DNA of 64,000 nt from assembly GCF_900018785.1 (NCBI RefSeq), contig NZ_FCOY01000005.1, positions 248,001 to 312,000 of the forward strand, in the 5' to 3' direction. Positions 45,776 through 54,441 of this stretch are shown here, piece by piece; within the stretch, counting starts at the first letter, position 1, and the number at the start of each line of letters is the position of its first letter. The stretch is from Xanthomonas massiliensis (lineage in GTDB: Bacteria > Pseudomonadota > Gammaproteobacteria > Xanthomonadales > Xanthomonadaceae). A model generated the notes under the pieces. That model saw only the letters and a list, made by a program, of their open reading frames with translations, ran no database searches and was not told the DNA's origin. Made by a program: the position numbers and the translations under genes.

Positions 45776-46677
45776 GCGCCGGCTCCGGCGAACGGATGTT
45801 CGCGCCGCCAGTGCTCGGCGATGTCGATGCGCCGGGCGATCCAGGCATCGCCGCTGGCGAGCACGTGGTCGAGGAAGCGCGCCACCGCGCGCGCCCGGCC
45901 CGGGCGCCCGGCGATGCGCCCGTGCAGGCCCACCGACATCATCCGCCCGCCTTCCTCGCGCAGCTGCTCGAAGGTGTCGCGCAGGTAGCGGAAGAATTCC
46001 TCGCCCTCGGAAAAGCCGTTGTAGGCGACGATCTTCATGTCGTTGACGTCCAGCGTATACGGCACGATCAGCTGTGCCCTGCCGAAACGGGTGTCGTAGT
46101 AGGGCAGGTCGTCGGCATAGGAATCGGCGTCGTAGGTAAAGCCGCCTTCCTGCACCACCAGGCGCGCGGTGTTGGGACTGGTGCGGCCCTGGTACCAGCC
46201 CTGCGGGCGCCGGCCGGTCAGCGCGGTGTGCAGTTCGATGGCGCGGGCGATGTGCTCGCGCTCGACCGCTTCGGGCACGTATTGGTAGTCGATCCAGCGG
46301 TAGCCGTGGCTGGCGATCTCCCAGCCGGCGGCCAGCATCGCCTCCACCGCGGCCGGGTTGGCCTCCAGCGCCTTGGCCACGCCGAACACCGTCAGCGGCA
46401 CGCCGCGCTCGGCGAACAGCCGGTGCAGGCGCCAGAAGCCGGCGCGGCTGCCGTACTCGTACAGGCTCTCCATCGCCATCGCGCGCATGCCGGTGTGCGA
46501 CTGCGCGCCGACCATCTCCGACAGGAACGCCTCCGAGCCCTGGTCGCCGTACAGCACGCTGTTCTCGCCGCCTTCCTCGTAGTTGATCACGAACTGCACG
46601 GCGACCCGTGCGCCGCCGGGCCAGCGCGGATCCGGCGGCGTGGCGCCATAGCCGACGAGGTCGCGCTCGCCGCTCAT
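45772..46677 (-). CDS. puuE: allantoinase PuuE (polysaccharide-deacetylase fold)
   Basis: The 301-residue protein hydrolyses allantoin to allantoate and belongs to the metal-independent PuuE family, not to classical AllB. Markers are RVAVQFVINYEEGGENSVLYGD (~24-45), SLYEYGSRAGFWRLHRLF (~70-87), GWEIASHGYRWIDYQ (~118) and the GWYQGRTSPNTARLV segment. It starts at ATG 46677 with a 4-bp overlap with pucG. Confidence 0.93.
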   Translation of the reverse strand: MSGERDLVGYGATPPDPRWPGGARVAVQFVINYEEGGENSVLYGDQGSEAFLSEMVGAQSHTGMRAMAMESLYEYGSRAGFWRLHRLFAERGVPLTVFGVAKALEANPAAVEAMLAAGWEIASHGYRWIDYQYVPEAVEREHIARAIELHTALTGRRPQGWYQGRTSPNTARLVVQEGGFTYDADSYADDLPYYDTRFGRAQLIVPYTLDVNDMKIVAYNGFSEGEEFFRYLRDTFEQLREEGGRMMSVGLHGRIAGRPGRARAVARFLDHVLASGDAWIARRIDIAEHWRREHPFAGAGA

Positions 46678-47915
46678 GCCTGCGCTTCCGCATTCCATGC
46701 CGCCAGCGCGGCCTCGACGCCGGCGCCGGGCGGGCAGCGGTAGCCTTCCGCGCGCAGCACCGTCTCCAGCGCGCCCAGGGTGATCAGCACCTTGTGCTTG
46801 GCGGCGTTGTAGCCCATCGCGCCGATGCGCCAGATCCTGCCCTGCAGCGGGCCGAAGGCGGAGCCGATCTCGATCTCGAAGTCCTCGCGCATGCGCCGGC
46901 GCACCGCCTCGCCGTCGATGCCGGCGGGGATGACCACGCCGGTGACGTTGGTCATGCGGGTGGCGTCGTCGCCGAACACCTCCAGCCCCAGCGCGCGCGC
47001 GCCGGCGGTCATCGCGCGGCCGGCGGCGCGGTGGCGGGCGTAGCGGTTTTCCAGCCCTTCCTGCAGCACGATGCGCGCGCACTCGCGCGCGCCGTAGAGC
47101 ATGGTGGTGGCCTCGGTGTGGTGGTTCAGGCGCTTGTCCGACCAGTAGTCCATCACCATGGCCAGGTCGAAGTAGTTGGACAGGATGCGCGGCTCGTCGC
47201 CGTCGTCGATGTCGGCGCGGACGATGCCGCGCTCGACGTGGCGGCGGGCGAAGATGCGTTCGGCGGCGGCCTCGGACACGGTGACCGGCGCCGAGCCGGA
47301 CGGCCCGCCCAGGCACTTCTGCAGGCCGCCGGTGACCACGTCCACGTCCCAGCGATCGCTTGCGATCTCCATGCCGCCGATGGTGGCGGTGGCGTCCACG
47401 TAGGACAGCGCGCCGTACCGGCGGCAGATCGCGCCGAAGCCGTCCAGCGGCTGGGCCATGGTGGTGGAGGTGTCGCCGTGGATGGTGGCCACCAGCTTCG
47501 GCTGCACGCGGGCGACGGCGGCCTCGATCTCGTCCAGCGGCACGGTCTTGCCCCACGGCGCCTCGACCGTCTCGATCCTGGCGCCGATGCGGCCGAGGAT
47601 CTCGGTCAGCAGCAGGCCGAAGCGGCCGAAGTTGACCACCAGCACGGTGTCACCCGGCGCGACCAACGACACCAGCGCGGCCTCGATGCCGGCGCGTGCG
47701 GTGCCGTCCACCAGGAAGGTCCACTGGTTCCGCGTGCCGAAGATCGGCCGGTACAGGGCCATGACCTCGTTCATGTACGCGGTCATTTCCGGGTCGAACT
47801 GGCCCAGCAGGTCGGCGGACATGGCGCGCAATACGCGCGGGTGGGCGTTGACCGGCCCGGGGCCCATCAGCAGGCGCTGCGGGGGATCGATCTCGGCGAA
47901 GAACTCAGTTGCCAC
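46674..47915 (-). CDS. pucG: (S)-ureidoglycine--glyoxylate aminotransferase
   Basis: A 413-residue class V PLP aminotransferase. LLMGPGPVNAHPRVLRAM (~15-32) is the alanine-glyoxylate-transaminase N-terminus, VDGTARAGIEAAL follows, and GGLQKCLGGPSGSAPVTVS (~196-214) contains the PLP Lys. In a urate operon this is the UGXT/PucG enzyme, giving oxalurate and glycine from ureidoglycine and glyoxylate. GTG 47915 is the start, preceded by GGGAG; the frame overlaps the stop of the allantoate amidohydrolase gene. Confidence 0.88.
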   Translation of the reverse strand: MATEFFAEIDPPQRLLMGPGPVNAHPRVLRAMSADLLGQFDPEMTAYMNEVMALYRPIFGTRNQWTFLVDGTARAGIEAALVSLVAPGDTVLVVNFGRFGLLLTEILGRIGARIETVEAPWGKTVPLDEIEAAVARVQPKLVATIHGDTSTTMAQPLDGFGAICRRYGALSYVDATATIGGMEIASDRWDVDVVTGGLQKCLGGPSGSAPVTVSEAAAERIFARRHVERGIVRADIDDGDEPRILSNYFDLAMVMDYWSDKRLNHHTEATTMLYGARECARIVLQEGLENRYARHRAAGRAMTAGARALGLEVFGDDATRMTNVTGVVIPAGIDGEAVRRRMREDFEIEIGSAFGPLQGRIWRIGAMGYNAAKHKVLITLGALETVLRAEGYRCPPGAGVEAALAAWNAEAQA

Positions 47916-49182
47916 GGGTTGCTCCCAATCGTTCGATGAAATCCAGCATGGCCGCCACGGCCACGCCGGCGTCGGCCGCGCTGGCGCGCTCGGCCGGGTT
48001 GTGCGAGATGCCGCCGTCGCAGCGCACGAACAGCATGGCGGTCGGGCACAGCGCCGCCATCACCATCGCGTCGTGGCCGGCGCCGGAGACCAGCCGGCGC
48101 GGGGCGACGCCCTGCGCGGCGACCGCCTGTTCCAGCAGTTTCGTCAGCGCCGGGTCGCAGGGGCTGGCGGCCAGGTCCTGCACCTGGTCGGCGGCGATCG
48201 CCACCTCGCGTTCGCCGGCGATGCGGCGGAAGCGGCGCAGGATCTCGCCGGCGCCGGCATCGCGCAGGTCGTCGCGGCCGGCGCGCACGTCCAGCGAGAA
48301 CTCGACCCGGCCGGGGATCACGTTGGTCGCCCCGGGCCGCACCTGCAGGCGCCCGACCGTGGCCACCAGGTCCGAGCCGGCCTCGCGCGCCACCGCCTCG
48401 GCCGCCAGCACGCACTCGGCGGCGGCGGCCAGGGCGTCGTGGCGCAGCGGCATCGGGCAGGTGCCGGCATGGCCGGCCTGGCCGCTCACGGTCACGTTGA
48501 AACGCAGCTGCGCGGCGATGCCGGTGACGATGCCGAGCGGCAGGCCCTCGGCCTCCAGCACCGGGCCCTGCTCGATGTGCGCCTCCAGGTAACCGACTAC
48601 GCCGGCCGCCGCGCGCGCGGCCTCGCCGATGCGCGCCGCATCCAGTCCCCAGGCGGCCAGGGCGTCGGCCACGGCCACGCCGGCACCGTCGGCCACGCCG
48701 GCGAGATCGGCCGGATCGAGCGCGCCGGCGACCGCGCGGCTGGTGAACATCGAGGCCGGGAAGCGCGAGCCTTCCTCGTCGCCGAAGGCGATCACCTCGA
48801 TCGCGAACGGCAGCCGCCGCCCGGCGGCGTGCAGCGCGGCCACGCACTCGATGCCCAGCATCACCCCGAGCGGGCCGTCGTAGCGGCCCGCATCGCGCAC
48901 GCTGTCGATATGGCTGCCGATCAGCAGCGCCGGCGCTCCGGGTGCGTCGGCTTCGTAGCGGCCGACCAGGTTGGAGGCCGCGTCGATGCGGACCGCCATG
49001 CCGGCCTGGCGCATCCAGTCGGCCACCGCCTGCTGCGCGGCACGGTGGGCGGGCGAGAGCCAGGCGCGGTACAGGCCGGTCTCGCTGTCGCTGTAGGGCG
49101 CCGCGCCGAGGGCATCGCAGCGGGCGATGGCGCGCTGGCCGGGGGCACTGGCGGAAGGAGAGGCGGAGGCGGGCAGGGCGAT
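47905..49182 (-). CDS. allantoate amidohydrolase (M20 family), non-canonical start
   Basis: A dinuclear metallo-amidohydrolase of the AllC/hydantoinase-carbamoylase group. SHIDSVRDAGRYDGPLGVMLG, AFGDEEGSRFP, YLEAHIEQGPVLE and SGAGHDAMVMA hold the metal and substrate residues. It converts allantoate to (S)-ureidoglycine. Family homology (ARCDALGAAPYSDSETGLYR, then AWLSPAHRAAQQAV) starts ~40 codons upstream of the first usual start, GTG 49026, yet no ATG, GTG or TTG exists in frame before the TAG at 49230. ATC 49182 is the best-placed start; CTG 49176 is the alternative. First gene of the urate operon. Confidence 0.85.
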   Translation of the reverse strand: MALPASASPSASAPGQRAIARCDALGAAPYSDSETGLYRAWLSPAHRAAQQAVADWMRQAGMAVRIDAASNLVGRYEADAPGAPALLIGSHIDSVRDAGRYDGPLGVMLGIECVAALHAAGRRLPFAIEVIAFGDEEGSRFPASMFTSRAVAGALDPADLAGVADGAGVAVADALAAWGLDAARIGEAARAAAGVVGYLEAHIEQGPVLEAEGLPLGIVTGIAAQLRFNVTVSGQAGHAGTCPMPLRHDALAAAAECVLAAEAVAREAGSDLVATVGRLQVRPGATNVIPGRVEFSLDVRAGRDDLRDAGAGEILRRFRRIAGEREVAIAADQVQDLAASPCDPALTKLLEQAVAAQGVAPRRLVSGAGHDAMVMAALCPTAMLFVRCDGGISHNPAERASAADAGVAVAAMLDFIERLGATRGN

Positions 49183-49226
49183 GACGGCGTTTCCGGAGGG
49201 CGGCCGCTGCGGGCCGCCGTGCTGGG

Positions 49227-49256
49227 ACTATACGAACGGGCTTCCGTCGCCTTCAA
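49227..49256 (-). promoter_or_regulatory. predicted promoter of the urate operon
   Basis: On the minus strand TTGAAG (49256-49251) and TATAGT (49232-49227) are separated by 18 bp, a good sigma-70 pair, and predict a transcript start near 49220, ~40 bases before the proposed ATC start. It is preceded by an AT-rich patch (49257-49295) with runs of A and T that stand out from the GC-rich surroundings and may bind a regulator. Confidence 0.65.
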
Positions 49257-49690
49257 AAGTTTTTTTCTCACATTCTCGTTGCAAAAAACGCAATGGCATG
49301 CGGAGCCGTGCCCGCGGCGGGGAACCCCGGCCGCCCCGGCATGGAGGCGCTGGAAGAGGGAATTGTCGGAAGCGATCGGGACCGGCGGCTCTGCCGAGCG
49401 TTCGTCCGGCTGCGCCGAGGCCCGGCGGCCGGCCCGGTGCACGCCGTGCGGGGATCCCGCGCGGCCGCATGCCGCGAGCGCCTGCGGACCAGCCATCCCG
49501 GCCCATCGAGCCGATCACGGTACGGACCGATCACGGTACGTACGTTGGTCTGCACCCGCGCGACCGTGGCGATCTCGATGTCGGCGGCCGCGGAGGCGGC
49601 CTTGGCCGCGTCGGGCACCTGGAAGCCCCCGCCACGCGCCATCGCGGAGGGCATGAGCACGGCCACGGGCGTGAGTCCCGGGCCGCCGGG
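49257..49690. other. intergenic region with a 14-bp direct repeat
   Basis: No gene is supported. CCGATCACGGTACG occurs twice, at 49511-49524 and 49527-49540, followed by TACGTACG. A minus-strand frame near 49520-49666 reads like protein over ~45 residues (FQVPDAAKAASAAADIEIAT) but has no recognised family. Confidence 0.5.
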
Positions 49691-50671
49691 TCAGGGGGCC
49701 GGCACCAGGGCCCGGCGCAGCAGGGCCAGGACACGCGCCCGGTCCACGTCCAGGCAGACGCCGGCGTTGGCGCGGCCCGGTGCGGGCCGGGTCATGCCGT
49801 CGTCGGCCACCGCGACGTGCATCGGTACCGGCGTGCACACTCCGGGGTCGAGCAGGCGCGCCACCGGCACCACGTCGAACAGCGTGGGCACCGTGCCCCA
49901 CGGGCTGCGCGCGGCCCATAGCGGGTACAGCTGGGACAGCGGCCGCGCCCAGGGCGTGGCGGCCGCGAACACGGCCGCCTGCAGGTCGGCCGGCAGCGCC
50001 ACTTCGGTGGCGTCCAGCGGCAGCATCTCCACCGCCACGCCGGAGGCGAGCAGGCGGCGCAGGGCCGCCGGGGCGAGCTTGACGTTGTATTCGGCGCCGG
50101 GCGTCTCGGAATTCGTGCCGGCCTGGTCGCCGTAGCCGCGCCGGATCGAGCCGCCCATCAGCACCACCTTGCGCAGCCGCGCGAACGTGGCCGGATCGCG
50201 CTGCAGGGCCGCATCGACCGTGGTCAGCGGCCCGAGCGCGAGCAGCACGATGTGCCGTGCGGGGGCGGCGCGCAGCGTGTCGAGCAGCGCGGCGACCGCA
50301 TCGGGGGATGCGCGGGTTTCCGTCGCGGCCCATTCGCCCTGGGTGACAGGGGAATCGTCGCCGGGACCGGCGGGGCCGGCGGCGACGGGCAGGTCGGGGC
50401 GGCCGCCCGCATCGAGGAAGCGGCGCAGCAGCCGTGCGCGCAGCGCGGTGTCGCCCTGGCTGGCGGTGAACAGCACCGGCTCCAGGCCGGGCGAGGCCAG
50501 CACCAGGGCGATGGCGAAGGCATCGTCGATATCGCTGCCGAAGTCGGTGTCCACGATCACCGCCTGCGGCGCATGTGACGCAGGCGGTGCCTGTGGCGCG
50601 GCCACGGCGGTGCCGCCGGCCAGGAGCAGGGCCGCGCAGAGGCGGGGCAGCAGGCTTGCGGGTCGGATCAT
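49691..50671 (-). CDS. exported inosine-uridine-type nucleoside hydrolase
   Basis: A 326-residue nucleoside N-ribohydrolase with a signal peptide (SLLPRLCAALLLAGGTAVA). The Ca/ribose site VIVDTDFGSDIDDAFAIAL is at ~38-56, and the second block VVLMGGSIRRGYGDQAGTNSETPGAEYNVK holds the Asn/Glu ribose contacts. It would split purine nucleosides in the periplasm. The start at ATG 50671 begins the signal; the longer frame upstream is not needed. It stands alone at the right of the urate operon. Confidence 0.88.
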   Translation of the reverse strand: MIRPASLLPRLCAALLLAGGTAVAAPQAPPASHAPQAVIVDTDFGSDIDDAFAIALVLASPGLEPVLFTASQGDTALRARLLRRFLDAGGRPDLPVAAGPAGPGDDSPVTQGEWAATETRASPDAVAALLDTLRAAPARHIVLLALGPLTTVDAALQRDPATFARLRKVVLMGGSIRRGYGDQAGTNSETPGAEYNVKLAPAALRRLLASGVAVEMLPLDATEVALPADLQAAVFAAATPWARPLSQLYPLWAARSPWGTVPTLFDVVPVARLLDPGVCTPVPMHVAVADDGMTRPAPGRANAGVCLDVDRARVLALLRRALVPAP

Positions 50672-50774
50672 GGGCGGCGGGCACGCGGGGGCGGGGAACG
50701 CCATTGTGCCCGGCGCCGGGTCGCCACGACGCCCCGCGCCGCCGGCTCCGGCCGGACGGCGCGGCGATGCGGGA

Positions 50775-52007
50775 CTAGCAGACGCGCAGTTCCGGATCCT
50801 GGCCCAGCCCCAGGCCGCGGGTGTCCAGCGCCATGCGCGGCGAACGCGGCGGCGGCGGCGGCAGCGGGCCGGTCTTGCCGGCCATCACCTGGGTGAAGGC
50901 CTCGCGGAAGCGCGCCATCTCGGCCTCGGTGCCGACGCTGATGCGCGGCCAGTTCTCGAAGCCGGGCCAGGTGCGGCCGACCATCACGCCCCAGGTGGCC
51001 ATCGCGCTCTGGAACGCCTTGCCGTCGCGGCCGATGTCGACCATGAAGCAGTTGCTCTCCGACTTGGTGCAGGTATAGCCCTGGCCTTCCAGCCAGGCGA
51101 CGGTGCGGCGGCGCGCATCGCCGAGCATGCGGCGCCGGCCCGGCACCAGCTCGGGATCGCGCAGGCTGGCGGTACCGGCGACGAGGGTGGTCATCGCCAC
51201 CGAGCCGTTGCTGTTGAGGTCGATCTTCTTGAGCGTGTCCGGGTGGGCGACCGCGTAGCCCAGGCGCAGGCCGGCCATGCCGTAGAGCTTGGAGAAGGTA
51301 CGCAGCACGATCACGTCCGGGCGCGACACGGCCAGGTCGATCGCGGTCTGGGCGTTGTCGGACAAATGGATGTAGGCCTCGTCGACCAGCAGGATGCTGC
51401 CCTTGGGCTTGTGCTCGGCGGCGAATTCCAGGTCGGCGTGGGTGGTGATCGCGCCGGTGGGGTTGTTCGGGTTGCAGATGTAGACCAGGCCGGCCTTGGG
51501 GTCGGCCGCGCACATGGCCTGCACGTCGTGCGAGTAGTCGGCGCGCTGCGGCACCTTGATCACCTTGGCCTTCATGCGCATGCCGGCGGTACGCCAGGCC
51601 TGCTCGTAGGTCGGGTCGGCGGTGACCAGCGAGCGCTCCGGCGAGACGTAGGTGGTCACCGCCAGGTCCAGCGGGCCGCTCGAGCCGGGATAGACGCTGA
51701 TGTACTCCGCCGGGATCTTCAGCGAATCGGCCAGGGTGGTCTGGAACTCGCGCGACTCGGCCATCGCGTAGCTGCCGCCGGAGGGTGCGGCCTCCACCAT
51801 CTTGAGCAGCGCCGCCTGGCAGGGACCGATGGACAGCGTGTTGGAGCCCAGGTTGATGACGCTGGGCTGCTCGTAGGCCGGGGTCGTGGTGGCCGGGGCG
51901 GCCTGTGCCAGCACCTGCCGCGGCAGCACCTGCAGGCCGGACCCGACCAGGCCGGCCACGTAGACGGAGCTCTTCAGGAAACCTCTGCGTGAAGCCGTGC
52001 TGCTCAT
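50775..52007 (-). CDS. Tat-exported PLP aminotransferase (class I/II)
   Basis: A 410-residue fold-type I aminotransferase similar to histidinol-phosphate aminotransferases. The N-terminus SSTASRRGFLKSSVYVAGLVG carries a twin-arginine motif (RRGFLK) and a hydrophobic run ending near VLAQA, so a folded PLP enzyme would be exported. YICNPNNPTG (~178), VDEAYIHLSD (~213) and the PLP Lys in TFSKLYGMAGLRLGY (~245) are clear. AGGAGAGATACGC precedes ATG 52007. The C-terminal ~25 residues (PLPPPPPRSPR) are an unusual Pro-rich tail. Substrate unknown. Confidence 0.85.
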   Translation of the reverse strand: MSSTASRRGFLKSSVYVAGLVGSGLQVLPRQVLAQAAPATTTPAYEQPSVINLGSNTLSIGPCQAALLKMVEAAPSGGSYAMAESREFQTTLADSLKIPAEYISVYPGSSGPLDLAVTTYVSPERSLVTADPTYEQAWRTAGMRMKAKVIKVPQRADYSHDVQAMCAADPKAGLVYICNPNNPTGAITTHADLEFAAEHKPKGSILLVDEAYIHLSDNAQTAIDLAVSRPDVIVLRTFSKLYGMAGLRLGYAVAHPDTLKKIDLNSNGSVAMTTLVAGTASLRDPELVPGRRRMLGDARRRTVAWLEGQGYTCTKSESNCFMVDIGRDGKAFQSAMATWGVMVGRTWPGFENWPRISVGTEAEMARFREAFTQVMAGKTGPLPPPPPRSPRMALDTRGLGLGQDPELRVC

Positions 52008-52271
52008 GCGTATCTCTCCTAAGCCTGGGGCGTTGTAAGGGGCCAGCCTGCGCTGCCGGGGCAGCGGGCCGTGCGCTTGCGCGTGCGCCGGGGGCGGAGC
52101 ACGCGGCCGGGCGCGCGTCCCGCGATGCCGTCGTGGCCCACCCTATCGCCCCGGACGGAGGGCCTCGCAGCTGTCGCGGGTAGGCCGCCGTCGGCCGGGT
52201 AGGTGGCGCCGGGCTCCGCGAGCGCCGGCACGTCCCGGAGGCGGCGCGGGCGGGCCCGCCACGCCGGTTGG

Positions 52272-53141
52272 CTAGGGATGCGTGGGCCCGGGCGCCGGGG
52301 CGGCCGCCGTGGCCGGGGTGGCCGCGCCGGTGCCGGCCAGGCCGGCGCGCGCGCAGGCGGGGGCGTCGCTGACCAGCCAGTCCAGCGGGTGGCCGGCAAG
52401 GAAGCGGGCATAGGCGGCGCAGCCTTCGCCTGCGGCGACCGCGTCCAGCGCGGTGCCGCTGCGCAGCGGCAACGCGTCGCTGATGACCGGGATGCCGCTG
52501 GCCGCCGCGGCCCGGAACAGCGCCGGGGCGGCGTCCTGCGGCAGGTACAGCGCCAGCGGCCGGCCGGCGGCCAGGCGTCGGTAGCGGTCCAGGTCGGCTT
52601 CGTCCTTCACCAGCACCGAGACGCGGGCGCCGCCGCCGTGGTCCAGCGCCCGGCGCGCGCTGTCCGGATCGAAGGTCAGCAGGATCGCGCGCGCCAGCAG
52701 GCGGTGGCGCCGCAGCAGCGGGCGCAGCCGCGCGGGGTCGATGTCCTTGAAGTCCAGCAGCAAGGTCACCCCCGGCGTGGCGCCGGCCCAGCGCGCGACC
52801 TGCTGGAAGCGCGGCAGCGGTTCGCCGTCGGACTCCCCGGCGGCACCGCGCAGGGCCAGCCGCGCCAGCGCCGCATCGCGCTGTCCGGCGATGGCGCCGT
52901 GGCCGGTGGTGGTGCGTTCCAGGGTGGGATCGTGCAGCAGCCACAGCGTGCCGTCGCGGCTTTGCCGCAGGTCCAGCTCGATGGCGAAGCCGGCCGCGGC
53001 GGTGGCGCGCATCTGCCGCAGGCTGTTCTCGGCCTGGTCCGGTGCCAGCCGCCCGCGGTGCGCCACCACCTCGATCGCATCGGCCGGCAGTGCCGGAGCC
53101 AGCAGGAGCAGCAGCAGGGCCGCCCGTCCGCAGGGGCTCAT
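52272..53141 (-). CDS. exported glycerophosphodiester phosphodiesterase
   Basis: A 289-residue GDPD-family protein with a signal (AALLLLLLAPALPADA). VVAHRGRLAPDQAENSLRQM (~25-44) holds the His-Arg and Glu-Asn, ELDLRQSRDGTLWLLHDPTLERTTTG (~56-81) the metal acids and second His. The Glu-Leu-Asp of ELDL and KDID segments fit the TIM-barrel. Start ATG 53141 overlaps the nucleoside permease stop by four bases, so the two genes are coupled. It would release glycerol-3-phosphate or cut a similar phosphodiester in the periplasm. Confidence 0.88.
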   Translation of the reverse strand: MSPCGRAALLLLLLAPALPADAIEVVAHRGRLAPDQAENSLRQMRATAAAGFAIELDLRQSRDGTLWLLHDPTLERTTTGHGAIAGQRDAALARLALRGAAGESDGEPLPRFQQVARWAGATPGVTLLLDFKDIDPARLRPLLRRHRLLARAILLTFDPDSARRALDHGGGARVSVLVKDEADLDRYRRLAAGRPLALYLPQDAAPALFRAAAASGIPVISDALPLRSGTALDAVAAGEGCAAYARFLAGHPLDWLVSDAPACARAGLAGTGAATPATAAAPAPGPTHP

Positions 53142-54223
53142 GGCCCGGCCTGCGCCGGCACGCCGTCGCGCCAGTGCGGCCAGTCGGCAAGGATCGCCTG
53201 CGCCAGCGCGTCGGCGACGCGGTAGGCGTTGGTGGTGGCCGGCACGAAGCCGCCGGACTTGGCATGCAGCGATTCGGCCACGTCCTCGCCGGGCGCCTCG
53301 CGGTCGAAGTTGGAACCGGCCCGCAGCACCGCCACGCGGCGCAGGTCCACGCGCCCGGCCGCGGCGCCGCGCGCGAGCGCGGCCAGGGTGGCGTTGTCCT
53401 CCATCTGTGTGGTGCACACCCGCGCCTGGCCGTCGCTGACGACCGCCACCTGCGTGGCCAGGGCCGCGGCCAGCGCGGAGCCGTGCCAATAGGTGTCCGA
53501 GGACAGCGTGTCGCAGATGCCCACCTGCGGCGGCGCGTTCGCCGGGGCCGCGGGATAGCGGGCGCGGTACCGGCGCGCGGCTTCGCCGTCGAGCAGGGCG
53601 ACGCCGCGGGTCAGCGCGTAGGCGCGCTGCAGCAGGGCCTCGTCGAGCCGGTACAGTTCGGTGCCCGTGCGCCAGCCCTTCTCGCCGGGACGCGATGCGC
53701 CCAGCGCGAGGATGCCGGAGGGCCAGTCCCGCGGCGCCTGGCGCGGGTCGAGCGCGTAGGTCAGGCCGCCATCGACGACGTAGCGCGCCCAGTGCACCGA
53801 GCCCAGCGTGCCGAAGGCCGGATCGACGCCGCCGATGCCGGCGACGATCACGTAGCTGCGGCGCAGGTCGAGTTCCGCGGACAGCACCAGCGCCGCGGTC
53901 GTGCTGGCGGCGTTGGCGTAGCCCATGTCGGTGGTGGCCATGCACAGGGTCGCATCCGGGGTGCAGTGCAGTACTGGATAGCGCGGCGCCAGCCCGGGCA
54001 GCCTCACCTCGCGCACCAGTTTGGGATGCGCCGCCCCGGCCGGTTCCAGCCAGGGTTTGGCCTCGCCGTCGAACATGGTGATCACCAGCACCCGCGGGGC
54101 GAGCGGCCCGGGTTGGGCGAGGACCGGGCCCGGCACGCCGCAGATCAGCAGCAGGAACAGGCGCCAGGCAAGATGCAGGGAAGGCAGCGGGCGATGACTC
54201 GTTGCGCAGGGGCGGGTCTTCAT
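53138..54223 (-). CDS. purine nucleoside permease (NUP) family protein
   Basis: A 361-residue member of the NUP family (PF06516-like), which has a nucleoside-phosphorylase-like fold: VLVITMFDGEAKPWLE (~45-60), MATTDMGYANAASTTAAL (~90), SYVIVAGIGGVDPAFGTLGSVHWARYVVDG (~120-149) and CTTQMEDNATLAAL. An N-terminal hydrophobic segment (LFLLLICGVPGPVLAQ) is a signal or anchor. In yeasts the family is linked to nucleoside transport; in bacteria the role is unproven and a periplasmic binding or cleavage role is possible. ATG 54223 is preferred to the earlier TTG. Confidence 0.8.
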   Translation of the reverse strand: MKTRPCATSHRPLPSLHLAWRLFLLLICGVPGPVLAQPGPLAPRVLVITMFDGEAKPWLEPAGAAHPKLVREVRLPGLAPRYPVLHCTPDATLCMATTDMGYANAASTTAALVLSAELDLRRSYVIVAGIGGVDPAFGTLGSVHWARYVVDGGLTYALDPRQAPRDWPSGILALGASRPGEKGWRTGTELYRLDEALLQRAYALTRGVALLDGEAARRYRARYPAAPANAPPQVGICDTLSSDTYWHGSALAAALATQVAVVSDGQARVCTTQMEDNATLAALARGAAAGRVDLRRVAVLRAGSNFDREAPGEDVAESLHAKSGGFVPATTNAYRVADALAQAILADWPHWRDGVPAQAGP

Positions 54224-54441
54224 GGCGATGGATTCGTCTGCCTCAGGCCATCGAACAGGTGGCCCATCATTGGGGCGTCGTCGCAACGTGGGAAAGGTGC
54301 TGGAACATCTCCGCGACGAACACCTTCACCCGCCCCGGCGCCGGCATCGGCGCGGGGCGCGTCCGGCAGCCGGTGGCCGCGGCGGCCACGAAGGGGGCGA
54401 GGACGGAGGAAAGGAACGGTTTCCCCGGCATCGGCGTCATC

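Noticed and set aside
49520-49666. Possible gene fragment on the minus strand (FQVPDAAKAASAAADIEIAT)
   Set aside because: The stretch looks protein-like but is short, runs on into a GC-shadow tail, lacks a ribosome-binding site and matches no family I recognise.
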